A DNA stretch of 17,157 bases from Candidatus Epulonipiscium sp. (GCA_012841565.1 DUUM01000366.1:1-17157), one strand, 5' to 3'; positions 1-6,714 are shown, counted from the first letter of the stretch. The notes: generated by a model not told the origin, from the sequence alone. Numbers and translations: made by a program.

Positions 1-147
1 ATCTGAAAAATGGTAATAAAAAGATTCACGAGTCATAGAGCAATGATTTGTAATATCTTTAATAACAATTTTATCTAGAGGCCTAGATTTTGCTAAATCT
101 AAGAAAGATTTGGCAAGCAATTCTTTTGAACTCACTCTAGTAAACAT
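1..147 (-). CDS. TetR/AcrR-family transcriptional regulator, N-terminal part (cut by left edge)
   Basis: Reading the minus strand from the ATG at 147 gives 49 codons open to the window edge. The start is set by a GGAGGTG ribosome binding site at about 153-160. The visible residues form a TetR-type DNA-binding domain: an N-terminal helix (SKELLAKSFLDLAK), then a helix-turn-helix ending in the family signature SMTRESFYYHFSD. TetR proteins are dimeric ligand-responsive repressors. The effector domain lies outside the window, so the ligand and subfamily are unknown. A promoter for this gene is visible at 196-224. It is the nearest regulator to the reductase gene at 442-2352, but it is downstream of that gene and a regulatory link is only inferred. 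Confidence 0.82.
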   Translation of the reverse strand, partial: MFTRVSSKELLAKSFLDLAKSRPLDKIVIKDITNHCSMTRESFYYHFSD

Positions 148-195
148 ATCTTCACCTCCAAAAATACTCTTCTAATGTCATAACCCTTTGTCACT

Positions 196-224
196 ATTAT
201 AACGAATGAATTGCTTCTAAACAA
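196..224 (-). promoter_or_regulatory. Promoter of the left-edge TetR gene
   Basis: On the minus strand a TTGTTT -35 box (219-224) and a perfect TATAAT -10 box (196-201) are separated by 17 bp. They lie about 50 bp upstream of the ATG at 147. The -35 matches only the TTG of the consensus. Confidence 0.5.
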
Positions 225-274
225 GTTTCAGGAGCAATTATTATTTTTCACATTATTATTATATTTGTCAATGC

Positions 275-350
275 ACTTTTTATAATATTCTAATTGAAGT
301 CACTATTAATTTCCGCTATATACTCTTAATAAATTTACAAGATAATAAAA
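275..350 (+). pseudogene. Relic of a TetR-family gene (C-domain fragment)
   Basis: Bases 321-350 are identical over 30 bp to bases 8931-8960 inside the intact TetR gene, and in the same reading phase both encode LLINLQDNK. Upstream of the identical block the relic reads TINFRY where the intact gene reads DINSQL, so similarity is weak there. No start, HTH or downstream part survives. It may be a leftover of a paralogue or of a short duplication of the gene at 8624-9211. The right 12 bp of the block also form the outer part of the palindrome at 339-398. Confidence 0.4.
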
Positions 351-398
351 CATCTGCTAGTAGAGAATATTCTCTACTAGCAGATGTTTTATTATCTT
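339..398. terminator. Perfect 60-bp palindrome, probable terminator of the OYE-like gene
   Basis: Two 30-base arms (339-368 and 369-398) are exact reverse complements with no unpaired spacer. The core stem is TCTGCTAGTAGAGAA, flanked by A-rich then T-rich ends, so either strand gives a hairpin followed by U-rich RNA. It lies 44 bp past the stop codon of the reductase ending at 442, which fits a rho-independent terminator. The arms are longer than a terminator needs, and they extend into the TetR-derived relic. Confidence 0.65.
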
Positions 399-441
399 TA
401 TTACAAATTACTTTTAACTGATCTCTTATGATTGATAGAAA

Positions 442-2352
442 TTAAATACAACGGACGGAATTAAATCCACGATGCACAGCCTTTAATATATTATCTGGCC
501 TCTCTGCATCTCCAATAATGTCACAATCAACTTTTCCGTTTATTTGATCATATAATGAGGTGCGAGAACGATATCCTGCTGCTATTGCAACCGTATCTGC
601 TTCAATCGTCTTTTCTACACCATCTATTTCATATACAACAGAATTATTCTTAAATTCAACTACCTTAGCATTTGTAATGCTCTTAACATTACAATCTTCT
701 ATTAGTTGACGAAGAGCTTGATCATTATTCTTACTATGAACTGTTGTCATTAGGATTTCTGGAAGCATTTCAATCATCGTCACTTCTTGCGCCTTCTCAG
801 CACAATGACAAGCTGTTTCGCATCCAACTAGACCAGATCCAACCACAACAACTTTCTTACCATAGGATTTTTCATTGGTTAGTAAGTCATTGGCACCTAC
901 TACAAAATCTTCATCTATTCCCGTAATAGGTGGCATAAGTGGTTCTGCCCCTGTTCCAACAATCACTTTATCATAGTTTCCTGCTAAAACCATCTCAGCA
1001 GTGGCTTCTTTCATTAAGGACACCTTGACTGTACTACGGTTTAACTTGCCTACTAAATACGTTACGTAGTCTTTTACATCCTTTTTAAAACGTGGTCCAC
1101 CTGCTGCTAATAATAGACCTCCAAGTTCATTACGTTTTTCCCAAAGTTCTACTTGCATGCCTCTTCCTGCTGCAGTAAGAGCCGCCATAATACCACCTGG
1201 TCCACCACCAACAACAAGGACACGTTTATTTGAATCACCAGGAACAACTGGGTAGTAGTCTTCTGCAAAAGCACGTGGATTTACTGCACATTGCATGATC
1301 ATGCCGGAAAAACCTGCAAATAAACATTCGTTACATCCAATACATGGAACGATATCATAGGTTTCATTTCTTTCTACCTTTTTCACCCAGTATGGATCAC
1401 TAATTGCCATATGGCCTAATCCGATAAAGTCTGCTTTTCCATCTGTTATAGCTGCTTCAGCATCAGCAGGATTTTGCATCTTCCCTTGAGACATAACTGG
1501 AACATTGACATGCTCTTTGATTTGAGCTGCAATATCTAGTTGAACACGTGCTGGCTGGTATACTGTATTAATTGCTTTATACCAAGCTTCATAACAGCCT
1601 ACGTCAACATGAAGAGCATCAACGCCTGCTTCTTCAAGAATCTTAGCCATAGCAATTCCTTCTTCTATTTCTCTTCCGCCTGGAACGCCATGGTATGGTG
1701 TAAACTTATATAAAACTGGGAAATCTGGACCTACTGCCTCGCGTATTGCTTGAATACACTCTACAGAAAAACGCATTCTATTTTCTAAACTTCCACCATA
1801 TTCATCTGTTCTCTTATTCCAAAGTTCTGATTTGAATTGATCCATTAAGTATCCGCCATATCCATGTAACTCAACAGCATCTACTCCTGCTCTTTTTGCA
1901 ATTGCAGCCCCTTCTCCCATCTTTTTTACAATAAATTTAATATCTTCTACTGTAAAAGCTTTACATGTAACATCAGGGTACCAAAATGAGTCAACCTCGC
2001 TACAAGAATATGGTTTTACATCGCCAGTCGTAAATTGCATACGTCCCAGACCAGGTGTTAGCTGAATACACAGCTTTGCTCCTTGGTTATGTATTCTACG
2101 TGCTAAGAAGTTAAGCTGTTCAAAAGACTTTGGTGTTTCAAGAACATTACAGGCTTTGGCTTCATATTTCATCGTTACTTGGTTTGCACCTGTTATGATT
2201 AAACCAAATCCGCCCTTTGCACGCTCTTCATAATAACTGATTGAACGATCAGAAAATGAGCCATCTGGATCCGTTGATGTTCCCATAGGAGCCATATACA
2301 TCTTATTACGTAATTTCATTTTTCCAATGTTACTTTGTTTTAAAATATTCAT
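442..2352 (-). CDS. FAD/FMN/4Fe-4S NADH:flavin oxidoreductase, 2-enoate reductase / 2,4-dienoyl-CoA reductase type
   Basis: The 636-residue length and domain order match the iron-sulfur branch of the Old Yellow Enzyme family. Residues 1-335 form the FMN TIM barrel (APMGT at 21-25; HGYGGYLMDQF at 163-173; RTDEYGGSLENR at 181-192). A cysteine cluster follows at C337, C340, C343 and C355. Then come an FAD-binding Rossmann fold (GGGPGG, 382-387) and a NAD(P)-binding fold (GSGLVG, 505-510). Known relatives reduce activated C=C bonds of 2-enoates, cinnamates, dienoyl-CoAs or bile-acid intermediates in the cytoplasm of anaerobes. The substrate cannot be read from the sequence. The start has a GGAGGG site 7 bases upstream. 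It is a single-gene unit with its own promoter, an operator-like palindrome at 2397-2412 and the terminator at 339-398. Confidence 0.9.
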   Translation of the reverse strand: MNILKQSNIGKMKLRNKMYMAPMGTSTDPDGSFSDRSISYYEERAKGGFGLIITGANQVTMKYEAKACNVLETPKSFEQLNFLARRIHNQGAKLCIQLTPGLGRMQFTTGDVKPYSCSEVDSFWYPDVTCKAFTVEDIKFIVKKMGEGAAIAKRAGVDAVELHGYGGYLMDQFKSELWNKRTDEYGGSLENRMRFSVECIQAIREAVGPDFPVLYKFTPYHGVPGGREIEEGIAMAKILEEAGVDALHVDVGCYEAWYKAINTVYQPARVQLDIAAQIKEHVNVPVMSQGKMQNPADAEAAITDGKADFIGLGHMAISDPYWVKKVERNETYDIVPCIGCNECLFAGFSGMIMQCAVNPRAFAEDYYPVVPGDSNKRVLVVGGGPGGIMAALTAAGRGMQVELWEKRNELGGLLLAAGGPRFKKDVKDYVTYLVGKLNRSTVKVSLMKEATAEMVLAGNYDKVIVGTGAEPLMPPITGIDEDFVVGANDLLTNEKSYGKKVVVVGSGLVGCETACHCAEKAQEVTMIEMLPEILMTTVHSKNNDQALRQLIEDCNVKSITNAKVVEFKNNSVVYEIDGVEKTIEADTVAIAAGYRSRTSLYDQINGKVDCDIIGDAERPDNILKAVHRGFNSVRCI

Positions 2353-2396
2353 AATATCCCTCCATAAAATAATTTAGTATACGCGGTTACATTTAT

Positions 2397-2412
2397 TGTT
2401 ACTACAGTAACA
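2397..2412. promoter_or_regulatory. Operator candidate of the OYE-like gene (TGTTACT-AC-AGTAACA)
   Basis: A perfect inverted repeat with 7-bp arms and a 2-bp spacer starts at the edge of the -10 box and covers the expected transcription start. Size and position suit a dimeric repressor of the TetR, MarR or HxlR class. A second small palindrome, TAACATGTTA, lies between the -10 and -35 boxes. Confidence 0.5.
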
Positions 2413-2439
2413 TTAACATGTTATAACCATAATAGTCAA
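2411..2439 (-). promoter_or_regulatory. Promoter of the OYE-like gene
   Basis: On the minus strand TTGACT (2434-2439) and TTAATG (2411-2416) are 17 bp apart, about 60 bp upstream of the ATG at 2352. The -35 is strong and the -10 weak, which suits a regulated promoter. Confidence 0.5.
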
Positions 2440-2474
2440 TACTTTTTTGATAAATGTTTAACATAATTTATTTT

Positions 2475-2528
2475 GAATAAAAAAGGTGAAGCCTATGGGT
2501 CATAAATTGACCGCAGACTTCACCTTTT
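2475..2528 (-). terminator. Rho-independent terminator of the nitroreductase gene
   Basis: An 11-bp outer stem (AAAAGGTGAAG at 2481-2491 with its complement at 2518-2528) is extended by partial inner pairing around GGTCA/TGACC. On the minus strand it is followed by a run of T. It starts 22 bp past the nitroreductase stop codon. Confidence 0.8.
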
Positions 2529-2549
2529 CGAATTTTCATATTTAGTTTA

Positions 2550-3149
2550 TTATTTATATACTTTCACTCTGTCTTCTATAGGATTGAATTCTTTCTCTCC
2601 TGGATGGAATGTTGGTTTTCCAAATGGCATCTGGGCTCTTAACTGCCAACTCTCTGGTATATTCCATTCCTTTTTTACTTCTGCTTCTATTAGCTCGTTA
2701 TAATGTTGAAGCGATGCACCATAGCCCTCTAATTCTAGGGATACCCACACATTATATTGATGCATGCCACTTGATTCTATTGACCATACTGGAAAATTAT
2801 CTTTATATAGTGGGAATGCTTGTTGCATAGATTCTACTATACTATTATCTTCAAAGAATAACACTGTACCATAGCCTGCATTAAATCCATTTATTTTTTC
2901 GTCTGTTGAAGCAAAATCTTCTGCAGGTACTATTTTTCGGAGTGCTTCTTTTGTTATATCCCAAAGTTTTGCGTGATGCTGATCTAACAATAGTATCGCT
3001 CTAGCTGTTTGGGAGTTAAATGCTGATGGTGTATATTTGACTGCATGTTCTATTATCTCTTGAATTCTCTCATCAGATGCTACTGTATCCTTGCTAATTC
3101 CATAATATGATCTTCTTCCCCCTACTGCTTCATAAAAGTTTTTTGTCAT
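2550..3149 (-). CDS. Nitroreductase-family flavoprotein (Frm2/CinD-like)
   Basis: The 199-residue protein carries the nitroreductase fold throughout. It has an N-terminal RRSYYGISKD motif in the FMN phosphate-binding region, the TPSAFNSQTARAILL segment typical of the Frm2-like subfamily, and a C-terminal GKPTFHPGEKEF motif. Relatives such as Lactococcus CinD and yeast Frm2 are FMN-dependent reductases of nitroaromatics and quinones, linked to metal, oxidative or lipid signalling stress. The substrate here is unknown. The ATG at 3149 has a strong AGGAGG site 7 bases upstream. It has its own promoter and a leader of about 127 bases. An HxlR regulator lies immediately upstream in the same direction, a common pairing in which the regulator controls the reductase. 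Confidence 0.87.
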   Translation of the reverse strand: MTKNFYEAVGGRRSYYGISKDTVASDERIQEIIEHAVKYTPSAFNSQTARAILLLDQHHAKLWDITKEALRKIVPAEDFASTDEKINGFNAGYGTVLFFEDNSIVESMQQAFPLYKDNFPVWSIESSGMHQYNVWVSLELEGYGASLQHYNELIEAEVKKEWNIPESWQLRAQMPFGKPTFHPGEKEFNPIEDRVKVYK

Positions 3150-3282
3150 TTTAATTCCTCCTATTATATAATCTTCTTTATATTTTTGCTCTTTTTATTT
3201 AATTAGTATATCTTCTTTTACTATTTCTAATGCGTCTTTATTATTTAATACTTCGTTACTTTTAATTACTTAGTATATTTAC

Positions 3283-3311
3283 ATTATTACATGTAACTTT
3301 TTATATGTCAA
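3283..3311 (-). promoter_or_regulatory. Promoter of the nitroreductase gene
   Basis: On the minus strand a perfect TTGACA (3306-3311) is followed after 17 bp by AATAAT (3283-3288), five of six matches to the consensus. The transcript would start near 3276, leaving an A-rich leader of about 127 bases before the ATG at 3149. I recognise no riboswitch in that leader. Confidence 0.65.
3287..3296. promoter_or_regulatory. Operator candidate TTACATGTAA in the nitroreductase promoter
   Basis: This perfect 10-bp palindrome overlaps the -10 box and fills the adjacent spacer. A protein bound there would block RNA polymerase. The adjacent HxlR protein is the obvious candidate, but that is inference. Confidence 0.45.
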
Positions 3312-3329
3312 GTATAATTTTAAACTACA

Positions 3330-3376
3330 ATTAAATAAAAAATCCTCTATATAAAATAGAGGATTTTTTATTTAAT
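3330..3376 (-). terminator. Terminator of the HxlR gene
   Basis: Two perfectly complementary 21-base arms (3330-3350 and 3356-3376) enclose a 5-base loop. A T-rich tract follows the core stem AATCCTCTAT on either strand. It begins 2 bp past the HxlR stop codon and insulates that gene from the nitroreductase promoter at 3283-3311. Confidence 0.85.
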
Positions 3377-3378
3377 CG

Positions 3379-3687
3379 TTATACCCACTTTTCAGCCCAC
3401 TTTTGTATTTCATCCATAACGACACTCAGTTCCTCCCCTTTTTCTGTAAGCTCATATTCGATTCTTACTGGGGTTTCTGGATAAACTGTCCGTATTACTA
3501 TTCCATGGCTTTCTAATTCCTTAAACCTCTCTGTAAGCATTCGTGCACTCATATTTGGTATAGCAGCTGATATATCAGAGAAACGTTTTTGCTTATTTAG
3601 TAACGTTCTTATGATTAATCCAGTCCATCTTTTTCCTAATAGTTCAAAGGCATCTTCAAATTTGGGACACAAATGAAACTTTTCCAT
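3379..3687 (-). CDS. HxlR-family winged-helix transcriptional regulator
   Basis: This 102-residue protein is nearly all winged helix. It has the family features in order: an N-terminal cysteine context (LCPKFEDAFELLGKRWTGLII), the helix pair RFSDISAAIPNMSARMLTERFKEL, and the wing with VRIEYELTEKGEEL. HxlR/DUF24 proteins are small dimeric regulators; several sense aldehydes, quinones or disulfide stress through the conserved N-terminal cysteine. I chose the ATG at 3687 because AGGTGG lies 8 bases upstream of it. A GTG four codons further upstream would overlap that site. The protein probably controls the nitroreductase gene downstream, judging by position and the palindrome at 3287-3296. Confidence 0.88.
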   Translation of the reverse strand: MEKFHLCPKFEDAFELLGKRWTGLIIRTLLNKQKRFSDISAAIPNMSARMLTERFKELESHGIVIRTVYPETPVRIEYELTEKGEELSVVMDEIQKWAEKWV

Positions 3688-3768
3688 ACAAATCACCACC
3701 TAGATATATTATATCATAGTTAGTGTAAAAAAGTAAGCTCCTCATTTAAGTATACTAAACAACTCTTC

Positions 3769-4392
3769 CTACATGTCTTTGTTTTTATAGATTCTGCAGG
3801 AAATAAAACTTGAAATAAACAACAATGCAATAATTATAAAAGGTGATACTTTGAATATAGTCCTGAGTTGATTTTCATCTGGTAAATCAATTCCTATTTT
3901 GCTGAAAAATATACCGATCAGTACTGGTATTGATATGACGATAAATATTAGTAGCCTACTTTTTTCTACGCCATACCTATATATAAGAGGAAGTAGTACA
4001 GATAAAAGCAGGATAGAACTAGCAAAAACTAAGTAGGAGCTCAATAAGAATTCTATTGTATTCATATTACTTGTAGGGAGGATCACAAAATATGATATTG
4101 CTCCTGAAATGATCAATGCAATAATTGAAAGCATAATAGATAAAATATATTTACTTATTACGAGTTTTACTCTGGATATGGGCATAGTTAGGGCATAAAC
4201 ATCCCATTTAGCCAATTCATCATAAGATATGGATGATATAGATTGTATAGACATGATGAGTACAAACATACCCATCAAATAAGTTGGATCTTGTGATTGA
4301 TATGCCATAAATGAAAAAAGTGCAAGTATTAATAAACTGGTCCTGAAACTGTTTTTTAAGTTTAGAATATCCTTAATCACTAGTCCTATCAT
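3769..4392 (-). CDS. ABC-2 type transporter permease (YtrA-type operon)
   Basis: The roughly 207-residue protein is almost entirely hydrophobic, with about six membrane-spanning stretches and a short basic C-terminus (CRIYKNKDM). The segment SYDELAKWDVYALTMPISR between helices is typical of the ABC2 permease family found beside GntR/YtrA regulators. It would form the membrane channel for the ATPase encoded just upstream. Two adjacent ATG codons (4395 and 4392) follow an AGGGGGG site. The second has the better spacing of 6 bases. The gene overlaps the end of the ATPase gene by about 20 bases, so the two are translationally coupled. The exported substrate is unknown; characterised relatives respond to cell-wall or bacitracin-like antibiotic stress. 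Confidence 0.83.
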   Translation of the reverse strand: MIGLVIKDILNLKNSFRTSLLILALFSFMAYQSQDPTYLMGMFVLIMSIQSISSISYDELAKWDVYALTMPISRVKLVISKYILSIMLSIIALIISGAISYFVILPTSNMNTIEFLLSSYLVFASSILLLSVLLPLIYRYGVEKSRLLIFIVISIPVLIGIFFSKIGIDLPDENQLRTIFKVSPFIIIALLFISSFISCRIYKNKDM

Positions 4393-5248
4393 CATTGTCC
4401 CCCCTAATATAAAATAACATTATATCTTCTAGATTTACAGAGTCCATTAAAAAGTCTTTATACCTGGATATAGCCATTTTTCTATCCTTAATTAATACTT
4501 CGCATCCAAATTTATTTTTTCTATAGTTAATGATATCTAATTTATCTATTTTATTAAAATCACTTTCACCGCATTTAATTATTCTATGACCACTTATTAA
4601 TTCATCTTTGGCCTTACTAAATACAATTTCTCCATTATGAATAAAGGTAATATAGTCTGCAATTTTATCTAAGTCACTCGTAATATGAGTAGAAAATAAA
4701 ATAGATTTCTCTTCATCTTGTATGAAATCTGAAAATATATCTAACATTTCATTCCTTACAACCGGATCTAAACCAGATGTAGGCTCATCTAAAATAAGTA
4801 ATTGAGCATCATGTGAAAGTGCTACTGCAATAGATAATTTCATTTTCATGCCTTTGGAAAATTCTTTTATTGCTCTATCTTTAGGCAGTTTAAACCTATT
4901 TAGATATCCTAAAAACTTAGTTTTATCCCAGGTTTTATAGATATGTTTCATCATCATAGATATCTCTCTAGGTTTTAAATTATCATGAAAATAACTTTCA
5001 TCTAAAACCACACCTAGTCTTTGCTTTATTTCTAATTCGTTTCCAATATGATCAAGACCAAACACCTCTATATTTCCTCCATTGCTTTTGATAAGATTTA
5101 ATATTAACTTCAGTGTAGTCGTTTTACCTGCACCATTTTCTCCTATCAATCCCATTATAGAGCCCTTGGGTATATTGAAACTTATATTTTTCAAACAAAA
5201 CTCTTTGTAATTTTTACCTAAGTTATTTATTTTTAAAATATCATCCAT
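4373..5248 (-). CDS. ABC transporter ATP-binding protein
   Basis: The 291-residue ATPase has all nucleotide-binding motifs. These are Walker A GENGAGKTT (36-44), a divergent signature FSKGM (130-134) in place of LSGGQ, Walker B LLILDE (150-155) with the D-loop after TSGLD, and the switch histidine in FSTH (188). About 80 extra residues at the C-terminus resemble the accessory region of YtrB/CcmA-like exporters. I chose the ATG at 5248 because GGAGGG lies 5 bases upstream and the GntR stop codon ends one base before. The two in-frame starts further upstream sit inside the GntR gene. It pairs with the permease downstream. Confidence 0.9.
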   Translation of the reverse strand: MDDILKINNLGKNYKEFCLKNISFNIPKGSIMGLIGENGAGKTTTLKLILNLIKSNGGNIEVFGLDHIGNELEIKQRLGVVLDESYFHDNLKPREISMMMKHIYKTWDKTKFLGYLNRFKLPKDRAIKEFSKGMKMKLSIAVALSHDAQLLILDEPTSGLDPVVRNEMLDIFSDFIQDEEKSILFSTHITSDLDKIADYITFIHNGEIVFSKAKDELISGHRIIKCGESDFNKIDKLDIINYRKNKFGCEVLIKDRKMAISRYKDFLMDSVNLEDIMLFYIRGDNDDRTSD

Positions 5249-5249
5249 T

Positions 5250-5624
5250 CTATCCCTCCTCATATAAAGCACTTAAAATATCTACTAATTCCTCTAGAGT
5301 AATCCCACTACTCTTGGCCACATCTACGCTTTCAAGAAGATATTCTTCTGCTCTCCTAAGCTGCTCTTCCTTGATAAGCTCTAAGTTTTTTCTAGCTACA
5401 AAGCTTCCCCTTCCAGTAACAGTTTCGATAAACCCGTCCCGCTCTAGTTCCTCATAAGCCCTCTTTGTCGTTATAACACTTATTCTAAGTTCCTTAGCCA
5501 AAAGCCTCATAGAGGGAAGAGCATCACCTTCTTTTAAAGTTCCTATCATAATCATATCCTTGATCTGTGATTCAATTTGGTCATAAATAGGCTTCTTATT
5601 TGAGTTGCTAATAATAATCTCCAT
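5250..5624 (-). CDS. GntR-family regulator, YtrA subfamily
   Basis: The 124-residue length, a winged helix at residues 10-78 (KPIYDQIESQIKDMI, GDALPSMRLLAKELRIS, FIETVTGRGSFVA) and a short helical dimerisation tail place it in the YtrA group, which lacks a large effector domain. Members usually repress their own operon encoding an ABC exporter, as here. The ATG at 5624 follows AAGGGATGG. Longer in-frame starts upstream lie across the operator and lack a good binding site. Its stop codon is one base from the ATPase start. The inverted repeat at 5644-5674 is the expected autoregulatory site. Confidence 0.88.
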   Translation of the reverse strand: MEIIISNSNKKPIYDQIESQIKDMIMIGTLKEGDALPSMRLLAKELRISVITTKRAYEELERDGFIETVTGRGSFVARKNLELIKEEQLRRAEEYLLESVDVAKSSGITLEELVDILSALYEEG

Positions 5625-5643
5625 GTAACCATCCCTTAAATTG

Positions 5644-5674
5644 TACATTGTATATAGTAGGTATATATAATGTA
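5644..5674. promoter_or_regulatory. Operator candidate of the GntR/ABC operon
   Basis: Arms TACATTGTATATA (5644-5656) and TATATATAATGTA (5662-5674) are complementary at 12 of 13 positions around a 5-bp spacer. The right arm contains the -10 box, so a bound repressor would exclude polymerase. Confidence 0.6.
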
Positions 5675-5697
5675 TCATCATAAAATATAAATGTCAA
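5669..5697 (-). promoter_or_regulatory. Promoter of the GntR/ABC operon
   Basis: On the minus strand a perfect TTGACA (5692-5697) and TACATT (5669-5674) are 17 bp apart. The start would fall near 5662, about 38 bp upstream of the GntR ATG. Confidence 0.6.
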
Positions 5698-5705
5698 TAA
5701 TATAT

Positions 5706-5768
5706 AAAATGAAAATGATAAAATCCCCTTAAACTTATCGTTTAAGAGGATTTTATCATTTTCATTTT
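5706..5768 (-). terminator. Long-stem terminator after tRNA-Lys
   Basis: Two 29-base arms (5706-5734 and 5740-5768) pair with a single mismatch around the loop TTATC. It begins 2 bp past the 3' end of the tRNA and also separates the tRNA from the GntR promoter. Either strand gives a U-rich tail. Confidence 0.82.
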
Positions 5769-5770
5769 AG

Positions 5771-5843
5771 TGCGCCATCAGGGGTTCGAACCCTGGACCC
5801 CCTGATTAAGAGTCAGGTGCTCTGCCAACTGAGCTAATGGCAC
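5771..5843 (-). tRNA. tRNA-Lys (anticodon CTT)
   Basis: The 73-base minus-strand sequence folds as a full cloverleaf. The acceptor stem is GTGCCAT with ATGGCGC (one G-U pair) and an A discriminator. The D arm is AGCTCAGTTGGCAGAGC. The anticodon stem CCTGA/TCAGG encloses the loop CTCTTAA. The T arm contains GGTTCGAACCC. Loop positions 34-36 are CTT, which reads the lysine codon AAG. The 3' CCA is not encoded and must be added after transcription. The gene is a single-tRNA unit with its own promoter and terminator. Confidence 0.97.
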
Positions 5844-5864
5844 ATGAATTAAATTAACTTAGTT

Positions 5865-5893
5865 ATTATACTCCTAATTTTATAGGTTGTCCA
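5865..5893 (-). promoter_or_regulatory. Promoter of tRNA-Lys
   Basis: On the minus strand TGGACA (5888-5893) and a perfect TATAAT (5865-5870) are separated by 17 bp, ending 21 bp upstream of the mature 5' end. Confidence 0.75.
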
Positions 5894-5959
5894 TAGGTAT
5901 TTTACGATTTTTAAAAATTCTTTATTAAATCTTAAAAAATAAGCCATAACAAAGAATAT

Positions 5960-5977
5960 CCACCAGAAAACTGGTGT
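5960..5977 (-). terminator. Weak hairpin downstream of the DsbA-family gene
   Basis: CACCAG-AAAA-CTGGTG (5961-5976) can form a 6-bp hairpin 22 bp past the stop codon. On the minus strand the following sequence is only partly T-rich, so it is a weak terminator candidate. Confidence 0.35.
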
Positions 5978-5997
5978 ATTAAAGTAACTATTCATAT

Positions 5998-6714
5998 TTA
6001 ATCACATTCCCATTTGCCATCTTTAATAGAACATGAACCGCCTGTGTCATCCGTTTGAAGTGTTTGTAATTTATTTAATGGGATCCCTTCATCTTTTGAG
6101 ATTTTGGCCAATAGTTTTTCAATCTCCTCTTGTGATTGAGCACCAGCAATAGCATATTTTTGATTAATAACTAGGGTTGGTGCACTATTAACACCATAGG
6201 CTTTTACAAGATTTAAGTCCGCGATTACGGCTTTTTCTGTTTCTTCATTTTCAAACTGGGCTTTCCAATCTGGAAAAGAGATACTCGTTTCCTTCACCGC
6301 TTCTTCTAATACAGCAATATCTTCAATATTCTTATTTTCAACAAACAACTTATTTTGTATTCTGTCAAATACATCCCAATACATATTATCCCCACCGACG
6401 AGCCCAGCTGCTTTTGCAGCTTTCAAGCCAGGTTTTGAAATAGGGAAATTGAAATCTGTTTGCTGCATTCCTTTAATATTGAAACGGTGTTCATCATCAT
6501 TTTCATTTGCATGAGCCCAATGACCTAATACTTCTGCTTTAACAGCTTCTCGTGAGCCAAAGCTACGTACAAAGTCTTCAGCCTCCCAACCTAAGGCAAA
6601 TGAGCGATGGTTGATCTCAATATTGCTGTAATTCTTTGCTATACGACGCATTCTTGCAGACATTGGGAAACAAAAACTACATATTACATCATGAAAAAAT
6701 TCTATTTTAATCAT
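5998..6714 (-). CDS. DsbA-family oxidoreductase, FrnE-like
   Basis: The 238-residue protein has a thioredoxin-fold start (KIEFFHDVICSFCFP) with the redox pair C12-x-x-C15, an inserted helical domain, and the cis-proline motif SAPT at 177-180. The C-terminal region has two further cysteines, in GGSCS and WECD. There is no signal peptide, so it acts in the cytoplasm. FrnE-type proteins are cytoplasmic dithiol oxidoreductases or isomerases, some tied to polyketide or oxidative-stress pathways. The client is unknown. An AGGAGG site precedes the ATG at 6714. The antiporter gene lies 102 bp upstream on the same strand with no convincing terminator between, so co-transcription is possible. Confidence 0.88.
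   Translation of the reverse strand: MIKIEFFHDVICSFCFPMSARMRRIAKNYSNIEINHRSFALGWEAEDFVRSFGSREAVKAEVLGHWAHANENDDEHRFNIKGMQQTDFNFPISKPGLKAAKAAGLVGGDNMYWDVFDRIQNKLFVENKNIEDIAVLEEAVKETSISFPDWKAQFENEETEKAVIADLNLVKAYGVNSAPTLVINQKYAIAGAQSQEEIEKLLAKISKDEGIPLNKLQTLQTDDTGGSCSIKDGKWECD

Noticed and set aside
3150..3276. Riboswitch or T-box in the nitroreductase leader
   Set aside because: The leader is A-rich with no stable stem, T-box motif or known aptamer signature that I can see.
3688..3768. Terminator after the ABC permease gene
   Set aside because: Only short imperfect pairings such as AGTATACT are present, with no stable stem followed by a T run. Read-through into the HxlR gene cannot be excluded.
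5706..5843. tRNA-Lys as an integration site with flanking att-like repeat
   Set aside because: I saw no second copy of the tRNA 3' end in the window and no integrase. The long repeat beside it is a hairpin with a U-rich end and fits a terminator.
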